Shown in pieces: positions 17,080-26,224 of a stretch of DNA of 64,000 nt; positions within the stretch are counted from its first letter, which is position 1; each line of letters opens with the position of its first letter. The stretch spans positions 1 to 64,000 of the forward strand of contig CALKRN010000015.1 of NCBI GenBank assembly GCA_937989665.1, given 5' to 3'. The position numbers and the translations under genes were made by a program. Source of the DNA: an uncultured Desulfomicrobiaceae bacterium. GTDB taxonomy: Bacteria > Desulfobacterota > Desulfovibrionia > Desulfovibrionales > Desulfomicrobiaceae. The notes beneath the pieces are model-generated. The model was given only the letters and a program-made list of their open reading frames with translations. It was not told the DNA's origin and did not search any database.

Positions 17080-19393
17080 GCTGCTTTTGGCCCTCCTGCT
17101 TGTCGTCGGGGCGTCCTCGGCATGGGCGGAACCTGAGGCCGTCCCACCGGCGCAGGTCTTGGCGTCGCTGCTTCAGGTGAAGAACGTCGAATTGGATCGA
17201 CTGGCGCGGGAGGCCGATGCCCTCCAGGTCCAGGTGGATGGGGCCGAGACCACCCATGGCCAGATTCTGGAGCGCATCCTCATGCGTCTTCAGGCCTTGG
17301 AGGTCACGGCTCGGCTCGTGCGGTCCAATCCGTATGATATGCGTGCCGCCCTGGCCGAGGCCCAGTTCGTGCAAAAAAATGCGGAGAAAGAACGCGCCCC
17401 CCTGGAAGCTACGAGCAAAGAGATCGCTCTAAAAAGGGCCGCAGTGGCGGCCCTGGTGGAAGACCTCGAACGGAAGTGGGCCGCTGCCCTAGACAAAGAT
17501 ATCCGGGCTGAGGTCCTTGATATCCGAGCCCGAGGGACCAAACAGGAGCAAGCCTTCCGGAGCCTCGGAGAACGGGTGGACAAGCTGCTCTCCCAATATG
17601 CCGGTATTCAAGAGCGGGCAGGAGGCCTGGTCGCCCGGTTTCAGGCTGAGCTGCCACAAATTTGGGAGGTCGAATTTCTCGAGCCCAAACCCTTTCGGCT
17701 TTGGCCGGCATCGCCGGGGGATGTGGGGGCAGAGCTTCAGGAGTGGCTAGCCAACGTCGTGCTCTTTGTGGAGAGCCAACGGGCCTCGTTGGCGGCTGAA
17801 GCGCAGGGGATGGCCGCCGTTTTTGCGCTTTTTTGGTTGCCTTTCTCGGTCCTCGGGCTCGTCTTCTACCGACATCTAACCCCACTGTTTCCGCCGCGTG
17901 CCCCCGGGCAGCACCTCGTCACCGCGGCATCGATTCTCTGCCTCACGCTAGGCGTATCGCTCTTGGCAGCCTTTTTTTCCGGCCGGGTGAGCCAGACGTC
18001 ACTGCTGCTTGTGGGAACCCATGCCCTCATCCTGGGAGGGGCGCAGGCCTTAAGCTGGCGGTTGCGTCGGTTCGTGAACAAGGCCCAAGGTTGGCAGCCG
18101 TTGCTGCCGTTATGCCTCCTCTTTGGAGGGGCGATCTTGCTTGATGTGGCGCGTCTGCCAGCGTGGCTACACAATGGCATTTGGCTGGCGTTGGTGGCCA
18201 GCACCTCGGTGATCCTTGGGTTGGTGCGGCCCCAATTGGCGTTTGAGGCATGGGTACGGCGGCTCCATCCCGGGGTCATGTTCCTGCTTTTGGTCGTAGC
18301 CATCACCGGACGTGCGCGGCTCGCCATGCTCGGGGCAGAGCTGTGGTGTGTTGGCGCGGTGGCCGCGCAGCTCTGCCTCGGAAGCCTGGGGCTGGCGCGC
18401 CATTGGCTCGCCCAGACTCCCCGCGAGGGCTGGGCTGCCCTGCTGGCGGAGCTTGGGGTGAGTCTTTTTGCCTTGTTCGCGTGGACGGGGATGGCCCTTG
18501 CAGTCCTCGGTTGGCTGGCAGTGCAGCTGGGCACTAACATGGTCTTCGAGCGCCTTTCTGCCATGGAGCTCAACTGGGGGGAGTTTTCCTTCAATTTTCT
18601 TCGCTTGGGTGTCGTTTTCCTCCTTTTCCAGGTGGTGCGGTCCTTGGCTGCCGCCTGGCAACGGGCCCTGGAGGCTGGTGGCGCAGGTATGGGTTGGGAT
18701 CGTGGGGCAAAGGCTTCCCTGGCCCGGGTAGGGGTCTATGGCGTGTGGATCCTCTTTGCCGTGGTGGCGATGCACCTTTTAGGGCTGAGCCTGACGAATC
18801 TTGCCGTCATTGCCGGTGGCTTGTCGGTGGGTATCGGTTTTGGCCTTCAGACGCTCATCAACAACTTCGTGAGTGGGATCATTCTCTTGTTTGATCGTTC
18901 CCTGCGTCCTGGCGACATCATCGAGCTTGATGGCCTGTGGGTGGTGGTGCGCAGCGTCAACATCCGCAATACCGAGGTCCAGACCTTCGACAATGCCACG
19001 ATCCTTATCCCCAATGCAGAGCTCATTTCCCGCCGGTTGACCAATTGGACCCACAAGGATGACCCACGGATCCGCCGGGACATCACGGTTGGTGTCGCCT
19101 ACGGTTCGGATATTGCCCAGGTGCGGGCGTTGCTCCTCGAAGTAGCGCACGAGCATCCTGCGGTCCTGCCTACGCCTGCACCGCAGGTGGTGTTTGCGGC
19201 CTTTGGCGCAAGTTCCCTCGATTTTATCTTGCGGGTGTGGCTGCGGCATGTGGATTTTGCCGTGAGTGCCCCTTCGGAGCTGCGCGAGGCCATCGATGCC
19301 GCATTCCGCGAAGCAGGCGTGGAGATCGCTTTCCCTCAGCTCGATATCCACCTTCGTCCTGGGGATGGTGTCGTGCGATTTGTCCAAGACTAA
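17069..19393 (+). CDS. Large MscS-family mechanosensitive channel (MscK/MscM-like)
   Basis: 774 residues from ATG 17069, which follows the M48 gene by overlap and opens a signal peptide (LLLALLLVVGASSAWA). A helical, coiled-coil-prone periplasmic domain spans ~20-240, then about eight to ten membrane helices, then the MscS pore and beta domain: GGLSVGIGFGLQTLINNFVS, LFDRSLRPGDIIELDG and NAELISRRLTNW. The channel would open on membrane tension to release solutes during osmotic downshock. Pairing with an outer-membrane assembly protease suggests a shared envelope-stress role, but that is inference. It ends convergently, overlapping the next gene by 4 bases. Confidence 0.92.
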   Translation: MGARLLLALLLVVGASSAWAEPEAVPPAQVLASLLQVKNVELDRLAREADALQVQVDGAETTHGQILERILMRLQALEVTARLVRSNPYDMRAALAEAQFVQKNAEKERAPLEATSKEIALKRAAVAALVEDLERKWAAALDKDIRAEVLDIRARGTKQEQAFRSLGERVDKLLSQYAGIQERAGGLVARFQAELPQIWEVEFLEPKPFRLWPASPGDVGAELQEWLANVVLFVESQRASLAAEAQGMAAVFALFWLPFSVLGLVFYRHLTPLFPPRAPGQHLVTAASILCLTLGVSLLAAFFSGRVSQTSLLLVGTHALILGGAQALSWRLRRFVNKAQGWQPLLPLCLLFGGAILLDVARLPAWLHNGIWLALVASTSVILGLVRPQLAFEAWVRRLHPGVMFLLLVVAITGRARLAMLGAELWCVGAVAAQLCLGSLGLARHWLAQTPREGWAALLAELGVSLFALFAWTGMALAVLGWLAVQLGTNMVFERLSAMELNWGEFSFNFLRLGVVFLLFQVVRSLAAAWQRALEAGGAGMGWDRGAKASLARVGVYGVWILFAVVAMHLLGLSLTNLAVIAGGLSVGIGFGLQTLINNFVSGIILLFDRSLRPGDIIELDGLWVVVRSVNIRNTEVQTFDNATILIPNAELISRRLTNWTHKDDPRIRRDITVGVAYGSDIAQVRALLLEVAHEHPAVLPTPAPQVVFAAFGASSLDFILRVWLRHVDFAVSAPSELREAIDAAFREAGVEIAFPQLDIHLRPGDGVVRFVQD

Positions 19394-20805
19394 CGGGATG
19401 CCCAGGCGCTCAGGGGTGGAGGGTCCAAGAGCCCCCGCGGAGGCGGCTGCCACTCGCAACGGGTGGAGAGCTCGGCACCGTGTTGCATGATGGAAATAGG
19501 ACGGTCGGCGCTCACCACGACAACAAAGAGGTCCGGGTGTTCGGTGGAGAAACGCAGGGCCGAGTTGTAACGGGCTCCACGAGCGCGGTTTTCCCCGGGT
19601 ACGGCTTTGCCATCCATGAGGGTCGCGAAGGCGAGGAGACGCAGGTTGCGGATATCCACATGAAGGGCGCCGTCCACTTTGGCGAGGGCCTTGGCCAACT
19701 CGAGCTCCACCAGGCGGCGCAGATTGAGGGGTGTTATGAGGCGCTGTCCCGAGGGATTGGCGAGGGGTGAGCCATAGTCGAGGATGAGGGCGCAGCCGTG
19801 TTTGCGCTCTTGGGCGCTTTTGACGATCTCCAGGACCGTACGCATGACGCCGTAAATATGGTTAGGGGGCCAGCGCATTTCCACCAGGGCCTCTTCCAGG
19901 GCAACGAGGATGGGTTCTCGGTTGGTGGATAGGAAACTTCCGTGGGCAAAGCTGCAGATTTTTTGATCTTGGAGGATGACGAAGCCGTGGTGGCCGCGAA
20001 ACTCGGCGATGATGGAGTAGTCGGGCAGCCGGCCAGCACCGATGCCGATGATGTGGGTGCCGTCGCATACAAGACGATGGCGCGTATCCTCCACGGCTTG
20101 GAGGAGCTTGCGTACATGCTTGGTATCTTGGAGCAGGGGGCGTTCGATCGGTTCGAATTTAGCGAGATAGTGGATGGTATCGGCAAGGTCAGGCTCCACA
20201 AAGGCCATGTCGCCACATGGGGGGCGGCCTTCTTCTTGGGTTTTGGAGATGTCGAGAATGGCATCGAGGACCGTGTACACGCGTAGGCGGGAGTCCAGGC
20301 CGATGCTGGTGTTGCGTTCATCTACGATGGCATCGCGTACTGCGTGGACAGCAAAATTCTGGAGGACAAAGCCGGCATTTTCCACGGTAGCCGTTGGAGT
20401 CTGCATGCTATGCACCATGAGTCGGCAGGCTTCTTCGAGCCAACGCTGGGTGGGGGCTGTGGAGCAGGCGTCTGGATGATGTTCGGTAAACCACATTTGG
20501 AAGGGGAGCGCTTCTGCCCGCGCGCCAAAGGCAACGATCCCGGCAAGCTCTGGGTCTTGGCAGGGGGCAAAGCCGTCGAGGGGCTGGTCCCCACGGCATG
20601 GCGGCCAGGGAGGAGCGCCGAAGAGTTCGAGGATGCGGGGTTCATGTTCGCGCAAAAGGTCATGGGAGTCGTGGATAAATACCGGGCCGTGAGGATCGAG
20701 GGCATAGATTACGGCCACCCGACTTGGCCCCGAGAAACGGCAGAGCCCGGCCCGCAGGCCGTCGACGATATGGGAGAGGCTTTTGCGAAAAAGCAACTGG
20801 TTCAT
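19390..20805 (-). CDS. Diadenylate-cyclase (DisA_N/DAC) domain protein
   Basis: 471 residues. The last ~170 form a DAC domain, which makes cyclic di-AMP from two ATP. The DGA motif is at 378-380 (DGALHVDI). Where classical enzymes have RHR, this one has R412-Y-N in GARYNSALRFS, followed by LFVVVVSADRPISIM. The N-terminal ~280 residues are soluble and probably sensory; I do not recognise them beyond short segments such as GTHIIGIGAG. It lies 9 bases after the coiled-coil gene in one operon. Activity is likely but not assured given the changed motif. The main alternative is a nucleotide-binding, non-catalytic DAC. Confidence 0.75.
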   Translation of the reverse strand: MNQLLFRKSLSHIVDGLRAGLCRFSGPSRVAVIYALDPHGPVFIHDSHDLLREHEPRILELFGAPPWPPCRGDQPLDGFAPCQDPELAGIVAFGARAEALPFQMWFTEHHPDACSTAPTQRWLEEACRLMVHSMQTPTATVENAGFVLQNFAVHAVRDAIVDERNTSIGLDSRLRVYTVLDAILDISKTQEEGRPPCGDMAFVEPDLADTIHYLAKFEPIERPLLQDTKHVRKLLQAVEDTRHRLVCDGTHIIGIGAGRLPDYSIIAEFRGHHGFVILQDQKICSFAHGSFLSTNREPILVALEEALVEMRWPPNHIYGVMRTVLEIVKSAQERKHGCALILDYGSPLANPSGQRLITPLNLRRLVELELAKALAKVDGALHVDIRNLRLLAFATLMDGKAVPGENRARGARYNSALRFSTEHPDLFVVVVSADRPISIMQHGAELSTRCEWQPPPRGLLDPPPLSAWASR

Positions 20806-20814
20806 ACATCCCTG

Positions 20815-21288
20815 CTAGGCAGCTAAGCGGTTTTTCAGTTCGTCTACCCCTTCTTGGAGGCGGAGCACCCAGGCGCGCAGCTCCGCGACCTCGTGAGCAG
20901 TGCCCATCTTCAAGGCGAGGTCATCGAGGCGGTGGTGGGCAGCCTCAATCCGCATGGCCAGGGCATCGCGCAGCCCATCGATGCGGGCGTTGGTTTCATC
21001 GATGCGTTGGGCAATGGTAGTGAGCTGGATTTGTATTTGGCTGCCAAGCAGGTCGATGCGTTGGTTCGTCTCATCAAGGCGTTTGGCGACATCGTCAATG
21101 CGACGGTTAGTATCGTCGAGGCGTTTGCCAACGTCATCGATGCGTTGGTTCGTGGCATCGATGCGTCGGCTCTGGTCCACGAGGAGCCGCTCTACACTAT
21201 TGAGGCGTTCATTCATTGTCCGGGCTTCAATGCGGATGTTTTCCAACTCAGGGAGAAGGAACTCCTTGATTTTTTCCACGATGTCCAT
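20815..21288 (-). CDS. Coiled-coil protein
   Basis: 157 residues from ATG 21288, preceded by AGGAGGATGTC. Residues ~35-110 consist of repeated units such as RIDDVGKRLDDTNRRIDD and RLDETNQRIDLLGSQI, a near-perfect 7/11-residue repeat that should form a long parallel coiled coil. No signal or membrane segment is seen. It is the first gene of a two-gene operon with the DAC protein and may scaffold or tether it; that is inference. The upstream in-frame ATG at 21405 lies inside the divergent gene and lacks a ribosome-binding site. Confidence 0.75.
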   Translation of the reverse strand: MDIVEKIKEFLLPELENIRIEARTMNERLNSVERLLVDQSRRIDATNQRIDDVGKRLDDTNRRIDDVAKRLDETNQRIDLLGSQIQIQLTTIAQRIDETNARIDGLRDALAMRIEAAHHRLDDLALKMGTAHEVAELRAWVLRLQEGVDELKNRLAA

Positions 21289-21373
21289 GACATCCTCCTG
21301 AAAGCACTTTTTCTTTCCAAGGCAGAAGCAGCGATCAAAGTCAAGCGGGACATCGCCCTGGTGGGGAGGACTT

Positions 21374-21931
21374 ATGCATGAAGTATTTTTTGAACGGGTC
21401 ATCACCGACTATCTGACAGGGGCCACGATCCAGGACTCCACGTATGAAGACTTGCGTCAGGGGCTGGCCCGGATGCTTGTGGAGGAAAAAGGTTACCCTC
21501 GGGAATGTCTGCGGCCCAAATATGCGGTGGAAGCAGAAATCGATGGCCGCCAGGAGGCCTTTCCTATCGACATTGCGGCCTTTGCCACCGATGGCACCCC
21601 GCTGCTTGCCTTGTTCTTTTGCCCTGGCGAGGTGGGGACTTTTGTCCGCGAAAGCGTGGCCGCTGCCCGGGTGCATCAACCCCAGCCATTCCCCTTGCTT
21701 CTGGTTACGGACTCGAAGCAGATTCTTCTTGTTGCCGCGCAAAATGCTCATCTCTTGGGAGAAGGCTGGTATGCCGTGCCGCATTGGGAGGCGCTCCCTG
21801 CCCTTGCTGCGGCCCATCCTTGTCCCCCACTGCCACCCGAGCGGCTCGCCAAAGAGCGCCGGATCCTCGCGGCCTATGCTGCGCTGGGTGGGGCTTGTTG
21901 CGGCGGGGCGTGTCTTCTTGGCAACCGCTAG
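21374..21931 (+). CDS. Type I restriction R-subunit N-terminal-like domain protein
   Basis: 185 residues. YEDLRQGLARMLVEEKGYPRE followed by RPKYAVEAEIDG and PIDIAAFA resembles the HSDR_N_2 domain, a PD-(D/E)xK nuclease-like fold found alone in many bacteria without restriction genes. A Glu in EAEIDG and an Asp in PIDIA may be remnants of the metal site. No helicase part exists. It is transcribed divergently from the coiled-coil/DAC operon (85-base gap). As a standalone protein its function is unknown. Confidence 0.6.
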   Translation: MHEVFFERVITDYLTGATIQDSTYEDLRQGLARMLVEEKGYPRECLRPKYAVEAEIDGRQEAFPIDIAAFATDGTPLLALFFCPGEVGTFVRESVAAARVHQPQPFPLLLVTDSKQILLVAAQNAHLLGEGWYAVPHWEALPALAAAHPCPPLPPERLAKERRILAAYAALGGACCGGACLLGNR

Positions 21932-22035
21932 GGAGAAAGGGACATGGGTTAGCGCGGAGTGCAAAGGGAAGGCGCGTCGTTGTTCACCCAGAAGCCACGA
22001 GGAAGATCAGCGCGGCAGCGCTCGAGGCCGTTGGT

Positions 22036-23022
22036 TTACCGAGCCGGAAGCTCTGCCCACTTTTGAGGCTGGATATCTCGGCATGCGGCGGCAGCCTGAC
22101 GCAATTCTTCGCTGGTGGGGGCAGCCGTACCCAGCCGCCCCACGACGATGCCTGCAGCAATGTTGGCGAGGATGGCGGCGTCGAGCAGGTGCGCCCCGGC
22201 CCCGACACCTAAGGCTAAGGTGGCAATGACCGTATCCCCAGCGCCGGTGACGTCAAACACCTGTTGGGCCACTGTGGGGACGTGGAATATCCCTTCTCCG
22301 GGGAGAAATACCGCCATACCTTCGGCGCCAAGGGTCAAGACGAGGGTGGCAAGGCCGTAGCGCTGAAGGAGGCGCTGGCCAGCGGCGATGGCCGAGGCGG
22401 GGTCGGTGATGGCAATGCCTGCTCCTTCGCTCGCTTCTTTGGTGTTGGGAGTCATGCAATAGGCCTGGCGGTAGAGGGGGAAATGGCAGGGTTTGGGGTC
22501 AAGGAAGAGACGGGGGTGGCCAGCAAGCTCTTGGAGCAGCGCCTCGTGGACAACGCCTTTGCCGTAATCGGAAAGGATGATAGCCGCGGCCTCGGCATAT
22601 TGGCGAGCCTGGTGCCGGAGTTGGGCCGCGGTTGGTGGCGAGAGGGGGGCTGTGTTTTCGTGGTCTACCCGGAGCATCTGCTGGTGGCTGGCGATGATGC
22701 GGGTTTTACATGTCGTTGGCCGCTCCGGACACGGCACGAGATGGGCTTCAAAACCAGCAGCAGCGCAGAGGGCGCTGAGGCGTTCTCCTGCGGAATCTGT
22801 GCCACAGATGGCCACAAGGGAGGGATTGCCTCCGAGGGCCGCCACGTTTTGGGCCACGTTCCCTGCCCCTCCGAGCTTCCATTCTTGGCGAACCACCCGA
22901 ACGATGGGGACTGGTGCTTCCGGAGAGATGCGCTCGGCCTCGCCCCATTCGTAATGATCGAGCATGGCATCGCCCACTACAAGGATTTTCGTACCTGCAA
23001 GGCGGTCCATAAGGGCGTTCAT
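22036..23022 (-). CDS. hldA: D-glycero-beta-D-manno-heptose-7-phosphate kinase
   Basis: 328 residues of the PfkB/ribokinase fold. The start (TKILVVGDAMLDHYEWGEAE, then RISPEAPVPIV and LGGAGNVAQNV) is the heptose kinase domain signature, and DVTGAGDTVIA holds the catalytic Asp. It phosphorylates heptose 7-phosphate at C1 for ADP-heptose synthesis, so the cell makes a heptose-containing lipopolysaccharide core. In E. coli this domain is fused to the adenylyltransferase; here the partner is a separate gene at 29429. The start overlaps the parB stop by 4 bases. Confidence 0.93.
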   Translation of the reverse strand: MNALMDRLAGTKILVVGDAMLDHYEWGEAERISPEAPVPIVRVVRQEWKLGGAGNVAQNVAALGGNPSLVAICGTDSAGERLSALCAAAGFEAHLVPCPERPTTCKTRIIASHQQMLRVDHENTAPLSPPTAAQLRHQARQYAEAAAIILSDYGKGVVHEALLQELAGHPRLFLDPKPCHFPLYRQAYCMTPNTKEASEGAGIAITDPASAIAAGQRLLQRYGLATLVLTLGAEGMAVFLPGEGIFHVPTVAQQVFDVTGAGDTVIATLALGVGAGAHLLDAAILANIAAGIVVGRLGTAAPTSEELRQAAAACRDIQPQKWAELPAR

Positions 23023-23870
23023 GGGGCTACCTCCAGGCGCTCCAGCAAAGCGAAGAGGCGCTCGCGCTCTTCGGAAGTACGGTAGCTCAGGACCACTTGC
23101 CCTCGGCGGTGCGTGCCCCGCACCTGGACCGCACAGGGCAGACAGGCGGCGAGGCGCTCGACGACGGTCGCCGCGTCGGGGGGCAGGGCCTTGGGTTGGG
23201 GAGGACGGGGGGGGAAGCGTTTGACGAGGGCCTCGGTCTGCCGCACGGTCAGGCCACGGCGGAGGACCTCTTGGGCGGCGGCGAGGATGAGTTCCTTCTG
23301 CTCGAGGGCCAGGAGGGCCCGGGCATGGCCTGCAGAGAGCGTCCCCTCTTCTACCAGGGCCTGTACCTCTGCAGGGAGCTTAAGGAGGCGCAGGGCGTTG
23401 GCCACGGCAGGTCGGCTTTTGCCTACGCGGTCGGCAAGGGCCTCTTGGGTGAGCTCCAAGGTGGAGCGCAAGGCTTCCAGGGCTCGGGCTTCTTCCATGG
23501 GGGAAAGGTCTTCGCGCTGGAGGTTTTCCACCAGGGCCACGGCGAGGGCCTCGGCATCGTCCATGGGCCGTACCAGACAAGGAACCGTGGCTAGGCCAGC
23601 CAATTGGCAGGCACGAAACCGGCGTTCTCCGGCAATGATCTCATAGCCACCGTCCTCCATGGGACGCACGGTTAGCGGCTGGATGACGCCTTGGGCTTGG
23701 ATCGAGGTGGCCAGCTCTTGCAGGCTGGTTTCGTCGAATCGTTGCCGTGGTTGGTAGGGGCTGGGGCGTAACTGGGAGAGGGGGATTTCCACCAGGCCGT
23801 GGGGTTCGGGGGTGTCTGCCCCGAGAAGAGCATCGAGGCCACGGCCAAGGCCGCGAGGGGAAATGGTCAT
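23019..23870 (-). CDS. parB: Chromosome partitioning protein ParB
   Basis: 283 residues. The N-terminus PRGLGRGLDALLG is the ParA-stimulating Arg-rich peptide. The CTPase/ParB-N domain follows, with QPRQRFDE, VIQPLTVRP, GERRFRACQLAG and ENLQREDLSPMEEA, then a helix-turn-helix LTQEALADRVGKSRPAVANAL that reads parS, and a C-terminal dimer domain. It would load as a clamp at parS and spread. Two parS-like sites are in this window. It overlaps hldA (4 bases) and is separated from parA by 508 bases that hold an opposite-strand gene. Confidence 0.96.
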   Translation of the reverse strand: MTISPRGLGRGLDALLGADTPEPHGLVEIPLSQLRPSPYQPRQRFDETSLQELATSIQAQGVIQPLTVRPMEDGGYEIIAGERRFRACQLAGLATVPCLVRPMDDAEALAVALVENLQREDLSPMEEARALEALRSTLELTQEALADRVGKSRPAVANALRLLKLPAEVQALVEEGTLSAGHARALLALEQKELILAAAQEVLRRGLTVRQTEALVKRFPPRPPQPKALPPDAATVVERLAACLPCAVQVRGTHRRGQVVLSYRTSEERERLFALLERLEVAP

Positions 23871-23977
23871 GCGTTGTCCTCCGTGGGGGCCGCGCAGCCC
23901 TTGCCACGCGGCAGATGCGTTCTATGGGATGGACGGGGCGTTTGCGCCCCGGCAACGTTGAGCAATGAGGGGGAGTT

Positions 23978-24382
23978 ATGGATCGCAAAACGGCCATTCG
24001 GTATCTCGTTGACGCCCAAGGCCATCGCCAGGGTGTGCTTATTGATGAAGCATTGTGGCCGCATGTGGAGCGGCACGTGCTGGAGGCCCTCAATCGGCTC
24101 TGTCCCCAGCAGCGCACGATCCCTGAGCCCTTGACGGATTACGAGCTTCTTCAAAAAAACTGGGATTTTCGGTATCCGTTTTCTGAGGCCGTGGAATGTC
24201 CTACGTGCGGGGCGACGACCGTCAATTGGCGGCAGGACGAGCCGCGCAAATTTATGCTCCGCGCCGCCAACCTGGGAGGCCTGGTGGCGTATCAATGTGT
24301 CGCCTGCCAGAGTCGAATTACCCGCCGTCATTTTAAAGACAAGGTGACGGTGACCTGCACTCCCCCATGTTCCTGCCCTTAG
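23978..24382 (+). CDS. Small zinc-ribbon protein of unknown function
   Basis: 134 residues. Two CxxC pairs ([12 protein letters not shown] at ~73-84 and YQCVACQSR at ~105-113) form a zinc ribbon. A late CTPPCSCP tail adds more cysteines. The N-terminal 60 residues are charged and helical. The gene sits on the plus strand between parB and parA, which are both on the minus strand. Its stop overlaps the end of parA by 4 bases. I know no function for the family; the position might point to chromosome maintenance, but only weakly. Confidence 0.65.
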   Translation: MDRKTAIRYLVDAQGHRQGVLIDEALWPHVERHVLEALNRLCPQQRTIPEPLTDYELLQKNWDFRYPFSEAVECPTCGATTVNWRQDEPRKFMLRAANLGGLVAYQCVACQSRITRRHFKDKVTVTCTPPCSCP

Positions 24383-25149
24383 CGGAGTTGGGGGAGGTTG
24401 AGGATTTCTTGGGCCAGTTGGAGGTAGGCCTGGGTGCCAAGGGAGCGAATGTCATAAAGGAGTGCCGGCTGCCCGTGGCTCGGGGCCTCGGAGAGACGGA
24501 CATTGCGCGGAATAACCGTGGTCAAGGTACGGTCCCGGAAATGGTGCCGCACCTCGTGTTCCACGTGAAACGAAAGCTTGTTGCGCTTGTCAAACATGGT
24601 GAGGACGATGCCGAGGATTTTGAGGTGGGGGTTGAACCGCCCGCGTACCCGGTCCACGGTGCCGAGGAGTCGGGCCATTCCCTCCAGGGCATAGTACTCG
24701 GTTTGCAATGGAATGAGGAGCCATTGGGCGGCGCAGAGGGCATTGAGGGTAAGGAGGCCCAGGGAAGGGGGGCAATCGAGGAGAACAAACTCGTAGTTAT
24801 CCGCAACAGTCCCGACGGCTTGGGCAATAACCCCTTCGCGGTGTTCGATTTCGATGAGTTCAATCTCCGCGCCGGCGAGGTCTGGAGTGGCCGGGAGGAC
24901 ATGGAGAAAGTCCAGGGCCGTGGGACGGATGGCCCCAGGGGTGGTTTGTGGGGCCCCGAGGACCGTATAGAGGTTGGGGTGCGTTTGGCGGGGGTCAAGG
25001 CCTACCCCGCTCGTGGCGTTGGCTTGGGGGTCGCAGTCCACGAGGAGGGTGCGGCGCTCCATGGCTGCAAAAGAGGCGGCGAGGTTGACGGCGGTTGTTG
25101 TTTTGCCCACCCCGCCTTTTTGGTTGGCGATGGCAATAACGTGGGCCAT
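24379..25149 (-). CDS. parA: Chromosome partitioning ATPase ParA
   Basis: 256 residues from ATG 25149. The deviant Walker A is [18 protein letters not shown] (residues ~6-23), with the second Lys signature. [11 protein letters not shown] (Walker A') and [15 protein letters not shown] (Walker B) follow. ParA-ATP dimers coat the nucleoid and move ParB-parS complexes. Residues near 195, [12 protein letters not shown], differ from the usual LSxQVxxEV, and the codons for FHVEH contain a parS-like sequence (24557-24572). The gene is co-directional with the epimerase upstream (13-base gap). Confidence 0.96.
   Translation of the reverse strand: MAHVIAIANQKGGVGKTTTAVNLAASFAAMERRTLLVDCDPQANATSGVGLDPRQTHPNLYTVLGAPQTTPGAIRPTALDFLHVLPATPDLAGAEIELIEIEHREGVIAQAVGTVADNYEFVLLDCPPSLGLLTLNALCAAQWLLIPLQTEYYALEGMARLLGTVDRVRGRFNPHLKILGIVLTMFDKRNKLSFHVEHEVRHHFRDRTLTTVIPRNVRLSEAPSHGQPALLYDIRSLGTQAYLQLAQEILNLPQLR
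24557..24572. other. parS-like site inside parA
   Basis: TGTTCCACGTGAAACG matches the Bacillus-type consensus TGTTTCACGTGAAACA at 14 of 16 positions and keeps the invariant CACGTG core. It lies within 0.7 kb of parB, inside parA. Confidence 0.7.
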
Positions 25150-25162
25150 GAGTCCTCCTGGC

Positions 25163-26167
25163 CTAGATCTGGTGGTACTCTTGGTACCAGTCCACAAAGC
25201 GTTGAATGCCAATCTCAATGGGGGTTGCAGGGCGGAACCCGGTATCGCGCATGAGGTCGTCCACGTCGGCAAAGGTGGCAGGCACGTCCCCTGGCTGGAG
25301 ATCGAGATAGTGGCGTTGCGCTTTTTTGCCGAGAGCGGCTTCAAGGGCCTCGATAAAGGTCTCCAATTCCACCGCGTTATTGTTGCCGATGTTGTAGAGG
25401 CGGTACGGGGCCGGCGAAGTCCCGGGGTCGGGATGCGCGCCGTCCCAGGCAGGATTGGGTTGCGGGATACGGCGAAGGACCCGCCATACCCCTTCGATAA
25501 TGTCGTCGATATAGGTGAAATCACGGCGCATTTTTCCATGGTTGAAGACCGTGATGGGCTCGCCGGCAAGGATGGCCTTGGTAAAGAGGAAGAGCGCCAT
25601 GTCCGGGCGGCCCCATGGTCCATAGACCGTGAAGAAACGTAAGCCCGTCGTAGGGATCCGGTAAAGATGGCTGTAGGTGTGGGCCATGAGCTCGTTGGCC
25701 TTTTTGGTGGCAGCGTAAAGGCTCACTGGATGGTCCACGTTGTGGTGGACAGAAAACGGCATGGCTGTGTTGAGGCCGTATACCGAACTCGACGAGGCGT
25801 AGACGAGGTGCTCCACTGGGAAATGGCGGCAGCACTCGAGGAGGTGCGCAAAACCCACGAGGTTGGTCTCCACGTAGGCCTCAGGATTGGTGAGGGAATA
25901 GCGCACTCCGGCTTGCGCCGCGAGGTTGACGACGTGGGTGAATCGCGCCTCGGCAAAGAGCCCTCGCAGCGCCGTTTTGTCCGCGAGGTCGGCATGAATG
26001 AAACGAAATCGAGAAGAGGCCAATTGGGCAAGGCGAGCCTTTTTGAGATCCACACTATAGTAGGGATTCAAGTTGTCCAACCCCACGACCTCGGCCCCTT
26101 CGGCTAAGAGGCGGCGGCAGAGATGGAAGCCAATAAATCCGGCAGCGCCGGTTACAAGCACACGCAT
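25163..26167 (-). CDS. NAD-dependent nucleotide-sugar epimerase (UDP-glucuronate 4-epimerase-like)
   Basis: 334 residues, extended SDR family. The Rossmann motif is [12 protein letters not shown] at residues ~5-16, the catalytic YxxxK appears as YAATKKANE, and the Ser is in [22 protein letters not shown] and [20 protein letters not shown] are characteristic of UDP-glucuronate/galacturonate 4-epimerases (LpsL/CapI type). It would supply galacturonate for surface glycans. It stands first in the parA-side operon. The precise sugar is inferred from these motifs. Confidence 0.85.
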   Translation of the reverse strand: MRVLVTGAAGFIGFHLCRRLLAEGAEVVGLDNLNPYYSVDLKKARLAQLASSRFRFIHADLADKTALRGLFAEARFTHVVNLAAQAGVRYSLTNPEAYVETNLVGFAHLLECCRHFPVEHLVYASSSSVYGLNTAMPFSVHHNVDHPVSLYAATKKANELMAHTYSHLYRIPTTGLRFFTVYGPWGRPDMALFLFTKAILAGEPITVFNHGKMRRDFTYIDDIIEGVWRVLRRIPQPNPAWDGAHPDPGTSPAPYRLYNIGNNNAVELETFIEALEAALGKKAQRHYLDLQPGDVPATFADVDDLMRDTGFRPATPIEIGIQRFVDWYQEYHQI

Positions 26168-26224
26168 GGGCGGCTCCTGTGGTGGTAGAATGCCCCTCCC
26201 CCTACCTGAGGCTGGCGTGGGCGT

